Assembly: GCA_016875165.1 (NCBI GenBank)
Contig: VGSF01000017.1
Location: 1-64,000, forward strand
Reading direction: 5' to 3'
Length of the DNA: 64,000 nt
From: Deltaproteobacteria bacterium
GTDB lineage: Bacteria > Desulfobacterota > SM23-61
The notes under the pieces were generated by a model. That model was not told the origin of the DNA, did no database searches, and worked only from the letters and a program-made list of their open reading frames with translations. This document shows positions 59,911-64,000 of the stretch, in pieces. Position 1 is the stretch's first letter. Each line of letters opens with the position of its first letter. The position numbers and the translations under genes were made by a program.

Positions 59911-60067
59911 TATGGTTTCGTAAAAAGTCCGAAAATGCGTCTTTCTGTCATTCCGGCGAAAGCCGGAATCCAGTCCTTTCAAATAGTTATAAGTTCTCTG
60001 GACTCCGGTTTTCACCTGTCTGCCAGGCACAGGCAGGCCGGAGTGACGACTTTTTACGAGATCATCA
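59911..60067 (+). repeat. family A element, copy 6
   Basis: 157 bp: TATGGTTTCGTAAAAAGTCC and GACTTTTTACGAGATCATCA. Inner GTCATTCCGGCGAAAGCCGG, and CCTGTCTGCCAGGCACAGG as in copies 1, 2 and 4. It ends 5 bp from the PilZ stop codon and starts 13 bp before the kinase ATG. Confidence 0.75.
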
Positions 60068-60072
60068 ACTGT

Positions 60073-60450
60073 TTATTTGGAAAGATTTTGCAAAAAGTTT
60101 ATCAATCGATTAAGATCTTCCGGGGGGATTTCCACAAATTTCACTCCGGATCGGTACCCCTCTTCACCTCCCGCATGATCAGTCCAAGCCACCTGGGAAA
60201 GGATTTCAATAGAATTTATTTCAGGCCCGAAAGAGAAAAAAAGCTTCATTTTCAAAAGCTGGCCAACTTCCAATTTTTCAGGAAGGTTCACCATTAATCC
60301 GCCCTCGCTGGCGTTGAGCGTATAACCGGATTGGTTGACATCCGAGTTGACTCGATAATATTCAATAGGCAAATTCAATAAAAATCTCGGATGCCTTCTT
60401 TCCTCAATCCTAGCCACCCCAGTGCGTGGTTTTAATTTATTCTCTTCCAT
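60073..60450 (-). CDS. PilZ domain protein (c-di-GMP effector)
   Basis: 125 residues from ATG 60450 (AGAGGTGTG upstream; the longer frame runs back through a CT-rich repeat). The cyclic-di-GMP binding motif is present: RRHPR (18-22) and NASEGG. LPEKLEVGQLLKMKLFF continues the beta barrel. It lies between the hybrid kinase and the PAS-GAF-GAF sensor, all on the minus strand, so it may be part of the same signalling group. It would respond to c-di-GMP, output unknown. Confidence 0.85.
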   Translation of the reverse strand: MEENKLKPRTGVARIEERRHPRFLLNLPIEYYRVNSDVNQSGYTLNASEGGLMVNLPEKLEVGQLLKMKLFFSFGPEINSIEILSQVAWTDHAGGEEGYRSGVKFVEIPPEDLNRLINFLQNLSK

Positions 60451-60481
60451 CTTCACACCTCTTTTTTTAACTAACTTGTTT

Positions 60482-60620
60482 TCATCCGGAAACTCCCTCT
60501 CCCCTTTCGGGAGAGGGGCGGGGTGAGGGGGATAAAAATGGAAAGTATTGAAATTCGGTGCCATTATCACCCCCACCCTGTCCCTCCCCTATCCAGGGGG
60601 AGGGGAAAAGCTGGGTTTCC
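60482..60620. repeat. CT-rich palindromic repeats (CCCTCTCCC type)
   Basis: CTCCCTCTCCCCTTTCGGGA with GAGAGGGGCGGGGTGAGGGG, and CACCCCCACCCTGTCCCTCC with AGGGGGAGGGG. Two hairpins just upstream of the PilZ gene. GGTTTCCGGATG/CATCCGGAAAC also mirror each other outside. Rest of the 270-bp gap is AT-rich. Confidence 0.6.
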
Positions 60621-60719
60621 GGATGGGAACTAACTTGTTTTATTAGCACATTTTTAGAAGCATGAAAAGTTTTTTTGAGCAGTTTTCAATTCCAAACCTA
60701 TTTTCGCGGATGATTTGGG

Positions 60720-62567
60720 TTATTGATTCCCTGAAATATCCTCCTCTTTTAAAAAATCGCCATAAAGTTTCTTCTTACAATCCGGGCAAATGCCGTGACT
60801 AAATTCCGCTTCGGAATGATCTCGAATATAGACCTCGACCTGGTTCCAGTACCCTTTATCATCCCTGATTTTCTTGCAGGAAGCGCAGATCGGTAAAAAG
60901 CCGCTTAATTTCTTCACCTGGGAAAGGGCATTTTGAAGATCACAACCCAATTTCTCTCGTTCTTCCTCCGCCCTCTTGATTTCGACAAAAAGCTTAGCAT
61001 TGGCAATGGCGCCGGCAATCTGTGAGCTAATCCTTTCGGCAAGCCTTAAATCGCTCTCCGTATAGGCATCCGCTTGGGTCGATTGAATGTTTAGAACACC
61101 GATCACTTCATTTTCCGAAATCAAAGGGACCATCATGATCGATTGAAAGCCGGCCTTGATAATGGGTACCAGACCCGGGCACCGGCTTACAATCGCCTCT
61201 CGGTTTTCTTCATGGATAAGTATGCTTGTCCGAGTTCGCAAGATTTCTTCCGTGCCGGTGCCGGCTAAGGGAATAACTTCTCCCGTCTGGCGGTTGGTAA
61301 CTTGCGCCCCTGAGACGTAGGGAATGTTGAACGTATAGCTTTTCGGATCAATGATGTTCACCGCAACCCGATCGAAGGAAATGAGTTTATGCATCTCCTC
61401 CGCAAAATGCTCATATACCTCTTCGATGTCGAGGGTTGAGCCGACGATTCGCCCGATCTCGGCCATGACCGCATTCTCTTGCGCCAGCCTTTTCGCCTCC
61501 TCCTCGCTTCTTCGCGCTGCTTCCTCGGCCTGTTTGCGTTCAGCGAAAAGCTGGGCGTTGGCGATGGCCCCGGCAATCTGAGTAGCAACTCTTTCGGCCA
61601 GCCTCTTAATTTCCTCTGAATAAACCTTTGGTTTCTTGGTTCGGAAGTTCAGGGTTCCAATAACTTCTTCTTTCGATAACAAAGGGACAGCCATCAGCGA
61701 GCGAAACCCAGCCTGAATAGTGGGCAAAAGAACAGGAAATTGTTTTCCTATTGCTTCTTCGTCAACTACATCAATTAGGAAACTTGACTTTGTGCGTTTA
61801 ACCACTTCGGCCATAGAATCTGCTAAAGGATATACATTTCCGGGCCTGAATGCTATAAGATCATCCCCCGCAGTATAAGAGACGATAACGGTAGAGTCTT
61901 CAGGATTAATAGTATTGATTGCAATCCGATCAAAAGGGATTACCTTTTGGGCTTCCGCGGCAAAACGTTCGTACACCTCATCGATGTTCAAAGTAGAGCT
62001 GATAATTCGCCCAATCTCAGCTATGACTGCCGCCTCTTTGCTCAGCCTTCTCGCCTCTTCTTCACTCGTTCGCAGGACCTCATCCACCCGTCTGCGTTCG
62101 GTGACATCCCGGACATTCATAACAAAGCCTTCAACTGCGGGATTATCTAAAAGATTCTTACCTACCCCCTCTAAAATGCGCTCCGAGCCGTCTTTATGTC
62201 TGACGCGGAAAGCATTTGGGATAACGATTTCTTTTGTTCGTATCGCCTTGCTAAAATCATAAATAGCTCGCGGATGATCGTCCGGCATAATGAGATCAAG
62301 AGCGGTCTTGCCAATTAACTCTTCTGGCTTATATCCAAGAAGATGACCAATAGATGGACTCACATAAGTTATAGTTCCTTTTTTATCCTCTATAAAAATG
62401 ATATCTGAAGAGTTTTCGGTGATCGCCCTAAAATACTCTTCGCTTTTCCGCAGCCTCTCCTCTGCCTTTTTGGGTTCATTTTCTAATTTTTCCATTTCAC
62501 CAAGTTGTCGGCGCATGGCTGCCAATTCTTGAATGAGCTGCTCTTTTGTTTTATTTTCATCTTGCAT
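60720..62567 (-). CDS. PAS-GAF-GAF sensor protein with C-terminal Cys-rich (zinc-ribbon-like) motif
   Basis: 615 residues. A PAS domain at about 33-160, GAF 1 at about 190-345 and GAF 2 at about 375-530, each GAF preceded by an AEIGRI(I/V)(S/G)STL(N/D)I(D/E)EVYE linker like those in the hybrid kinase. There is no kinase, cyclase or DNA-binding domain. The C-terminus has CASCKKIRDDKGYW (Cys561, 564) and HGICPDCKKKL (Cys594, 597), a likely zinc site. Possibly feeds into the neighbouring hybrid kinase through domain exchange. GGAG lies upstream of the ATG. Confidence 0.85.
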   Translation of the reverse strand: MQDENKTKEQLIQELAAMRRQLGEMEKLENEPKKAEERLRKSEEYFRAITENSSDIIFIEDKKGTITYVSPSIGHLLGYKPEELIGKTALDLIMPDDHPRAIYDFSKAIRTKEIVIPNAFRVRHKDGSERILEGVGKNLLDNPAVEGFVMNVRDVTERRRVDEVLRTSEEEARRLSKEAAVIAEIGRIISSTLNIDEVYERFAAEAQKVIPFDRIAINTINPEDSTVIVSYTAGDDLIAFRPGNVYPLADSMAEVVKRTKSSFLIDVVDEEAIGKQFPVLLPTIQAGFRSLMAVPLLSKEEVIGTLNFRTKKPKVYSEEIKRLAERVATQIAGAIANAQLFAERKQAEEAARRSEEEAKRLAQENAVMAEIGRIVGSTLDIEEVYEHFAEEMHKLISFDRVAVNIIDPKSYTFNIPYVSGAQVTNRQTGEVIPLAGTGTEEILRTRTSILIHEENREAIVSRCPGLVPIIKAGFQSIMMVPLISENEVIGVLNIQSTQADAYTESDLRLAERISSQIAGAIANAKLFVEIKRAEEEREKLGCDLQNALSQVKKLSGFLPICASCKKIRDDKGYWNQVEVYIRDHSEAEFSHGICPDCKKKLYGDFLKEEDISGNQ

Positions 62568-62639
62568 TTCATTTTTCTCCTAAAATAGGCAGTAAATTTT
62601 CCTTACTCAAAATAACTGAACAACCCCGCTCCAAAACAA

Positions 62640-62671
62640 AAACCCCACCTCTCTTTCAAGAAATGGGGTTT
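62640..62671 (-). terminator. hairpin terminator between por and sensor genes
   Basis: On the minus strand AAACCCCA, 16-nt loop, TGGGGTTT, then TTGTTTTGG: an 8-bp stem followed by a T-rich tract. It separates the ferredoxin oxidoreductase unit (porB at 62969) from the sensor gene at 62567. Confidence 0.55.
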
Positions 62672-62802
62672 CATTTTCTCTGGGCCATACGACAGCCTCT
62701 GGATTAAAGGATTTTAGTCAGTGATGGATTCAAGAAGATCGTAAACAAATTCTATCTGAAAGTTAATACAAACGCATTAATTTTTTTACCGCCATTTGAC
62801 TT

Positions 62803-62966
62803 CCCCTCACCCCCATCCTCCCCTCCCCTATCAAGAGGGAGGAAATTTCTTTTTTATTTCAAAATGTTTACCCTCTCCCCTCGCGGGAGAGGGTAGGGTG
62901 AGGGGAAATATTTCAAATGTTTCACACCTTCTCTCCCCCAGGTGGTGGAGAAGGTTGGGGGAAGGG
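62803..62966. repeat. CT-rich palindromic repeats downstream of porB
   Basis: CCCTCACCCCCATCCTCCCC and CCCTCTCCCCTCGCGGGAGA with GGGTAGGGTGAGGGG, plus CTCTCCCCCAGGTGGTGGAG. Hairpins of the same CT-rich type as at 60482 and 49571. They end next to the porB stop (62969). The rest of the gap, outside the hairpin at 62640-62671, has no features seen. Confidence 0.55.
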
Positions 62967-62968
62967 GT

Positions 62969-63835
62969 TTAATCCAAGGCTTTTTTGACCAGCCGCGCCC
63001 ACTCCCGGTCCACGGTTTCCTGAGTGGTGTGCACTTCGTCGTCCGTCAGGTGAGCGAACCGGCCCTGCAGGCGCAGGTATTCATCCACCGGCAGATTTTT
63101 CGGGTCAACATTTATATTGTATCTTTCCCCCCTTTCCACTTCATAGAGCGGAAAAATCTTGGTGTGTACGGCCAGGCGGGCTATTTTCACTGAAAGGGAA
63201 GAAGGCGCCTTCCAGCCGGTTGGGCAGGGGGAATAAATATGGATGAACCTGGTTCCGCGGATGGCTTTGGCCTTGCTGACTTTACGCATCAGGTCTTCGG
63301 GAAAGGCCACGGAACAGGTGGCCGCGTAAGGGATGCGGTGGGCAGCCATAATTTCCATAATGTTCTTTTTGGGTTGTCCTTTGGGATGGTTGGCCGGGGT
63401 AGTGGTCGTCCAGGTTCCGAAGGGTGTGGCTGAACTCCTCTGGATGCCTGTGTTCATGTAGGCTTCATTGTCGTAGCAAAAGTAGATGAAGTCATCGTTC
63501 CTCTCGGCTGCGCCCGAAAGGGCCTGGATGCCGATGTCAAAGGTTCCGCCGTCCCCCACCCAGGCCGCTACAGTGGTCTCTGTATCCCCGCGCATTTCCA
63601 GACCGGCCTTGATACCTGAGGCGGTGGAGGCTCCTGTTTCAAAGGCCGTATGAATCACGGGCACTTGCAAAGCACTGTAAGGAAAAGGTCCGGCGAGGAC
63701 CGACCAGCAGCAAGCCGGTATGACCAGGATTGTTTTTTCTCCCAGGGCTTTTAAGGCATAGCGCATGGACATCGTCGCCCCGCACCCCGCGCAGGCCTGG
63801 TGGCCCGCATACATCAATTCGCTTTGTTCGTACAT
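62969..63835 (-). CDS. porB: pyruvate/2-oxoacid:ferredoxin oxidoreductase beta subunit 3 (PorB)
   Basis: 288 residues from ATG 63835 (GGGAG ahead). Cysteines Cys15 and Cys18 (HQACAGCG) and CCW (42-43) are typical of PorB in the four-subunit pyruvate enzyme. TPP motif WVGDGGTFDIGIQALSGA and YDNEAYMNTG. The C-terminal CPTGWKAP binds the cluster. Closer to true PorB than the beta subunits at 35570 and 42449. Its partner subunits, if any, would lie to the right, beyond the window. Confidence 0.9.
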   Translation of the reverse strand: MYEQSELMYAGHQACAGCGATMSMRYALKALGEKTILVIPACCWSVLAGPFPYSALQVPVIHTAFETGASTASGIKAGLEMRGDTETTVAAWVGDGGTFDIGIQALSGAAERNDDFIYFCYDNEAYMNTGIQRSSATPFGTWTTTTPANHPKGQPKKNIMEIMAAHRIPYAATCSVAFPEDLMRKVSKAKAIRGTRFIHIYSPCPTGWKAPSSLSVKIARLAVHTKIFPLYEVERGERYNINVDPKNLPVDEYLRLQGRFAHLTDDEVHTTQETVDREWARLVKKALD

Positions 63836-63944
63836 AGCAAACTCCCTTGCATTGACCAATGCCCGTAAGTCGTAAGGCGCGAGGCGTTAGGCGATATTAC
63901 CCAACACGCAACGCGAAATTTGGAACTCCCAACTGAAAAAATGG

Positions 63945-64000
63945 TATCAACTTAGCGGTTTGAAAAAGTGGTTTTACCACCTTTGTTGAGGTCCGGGGGT
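63945..64000 (-). repeat. family B element, copy 5 (cut by window edge)
   Basis: TATCAACTTAGCGGTTTGAA and GTGGTTTTACCACCTTTGTT match the left part of copy 3 (48945) with only two differences over the 56 bases visible. Confidence 0.75.

Noticed and set aside
62582-62610. TTGAGT-17-TATTTT pair upstream of the sensor gene
   Set aside because: Its start point would lie inside the Shine-Dalgarno of the gene, leaving no room for ribosome binding.

Overview
The window looks like chromosomal DNA of an anaerobic Deltaproteobacterium (Desulfobacterota/Syntrophobacterales-like). This is inferred from the gene content: several 2-oxoacid:ferredoxin oxidoreductases with 2[4Fe-4S] ferredoxins, three tripartite tricarboxylate (TctABC) importers, hydantoinase/5-oxoprolinase modules, LarA-type racemases, a PAS/GAF hybrid kinase and very abundant small palindromic interspersed repeats. 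No rRNA, tRNA or CRISPR was seen.

Layout. 0-0.6 kb: the N-terminus of a REP-associated (Y1) transposase running off the left edge, and a decayed leuC/leuD remnant. 0.6-4.4 kb (minus): an Fe3+/2-aminoethylphosphonate-type ABC importer with its own promoter and an internal attenuator-like hairpin. 5.2-15.8 kb (minus): creatininase-like amidohydrolase, nitrilase-family carbamoylase, TctA, TctC, two AMDase/maleate-isomerase paralogues, PxpA, PxpC, PxpB and a class I aminotransferase. 16-19.7 kb (plus): hydantoinase/oxoprolinase A and B. 19.8-27 kb (minus): tctB-tctA-tctC plus a second hyuB-hyuA pair behind a strong sigma70-like promoter. 27.3 kb: an uncharacterised protein. 28.3-29.6 kb: a truncated RAYT element between inverted repeats, and a VapBC toxin-antitoxin pair. 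29.8-32.3 kb (minus): LarA racemase and D-2-hydroxyacid dehydrogenase. 33.1-46.8 kb (plus): RraA-family aldolase, ferredoxin oxidoreductase 1 (alpha-beta-gamma-ferredoxin), a divergent LarA-like protein, a GldA-like dehydrogenase, oxidoreductase 2 (gamma-alpha-beta-ferredoxin), then tctB-tctA-tctC. 46.8-48.5 kb (minus): a second pxpC-pxpB. 49.8-64 kb: MFS transporter, lysoplasmalogenase-like membrane protein, five-domain S1 protein, CoA-ligase alpha-type protein, hybrid histidine kinase, PilZ protein, PAS-GAF-GAF sensor and the beta subunit of a third oxidoreductase.

Reading of the whole (inference): two linked catabolic islands. One would import and open small cyclic amides or N-carbamoyl compounds (Tct, Pxp, Hyu, carbamoylase, aminotransferase). 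The other would import hydroxy-carboxylic acids, racemise them (LarA), oxidise them (D-hydroxyacid and GldA-like dehydrogenases), cleave them (RraA) and decarboxylate the 2-oxoacids to acyl-CoA with reduced ferredoxin. Intergenic DNA is packed with at least ten families of short inverted-repeat elements. Many end within a few bases of a stop codon. One shows a nested insertion with a target-site duplication.
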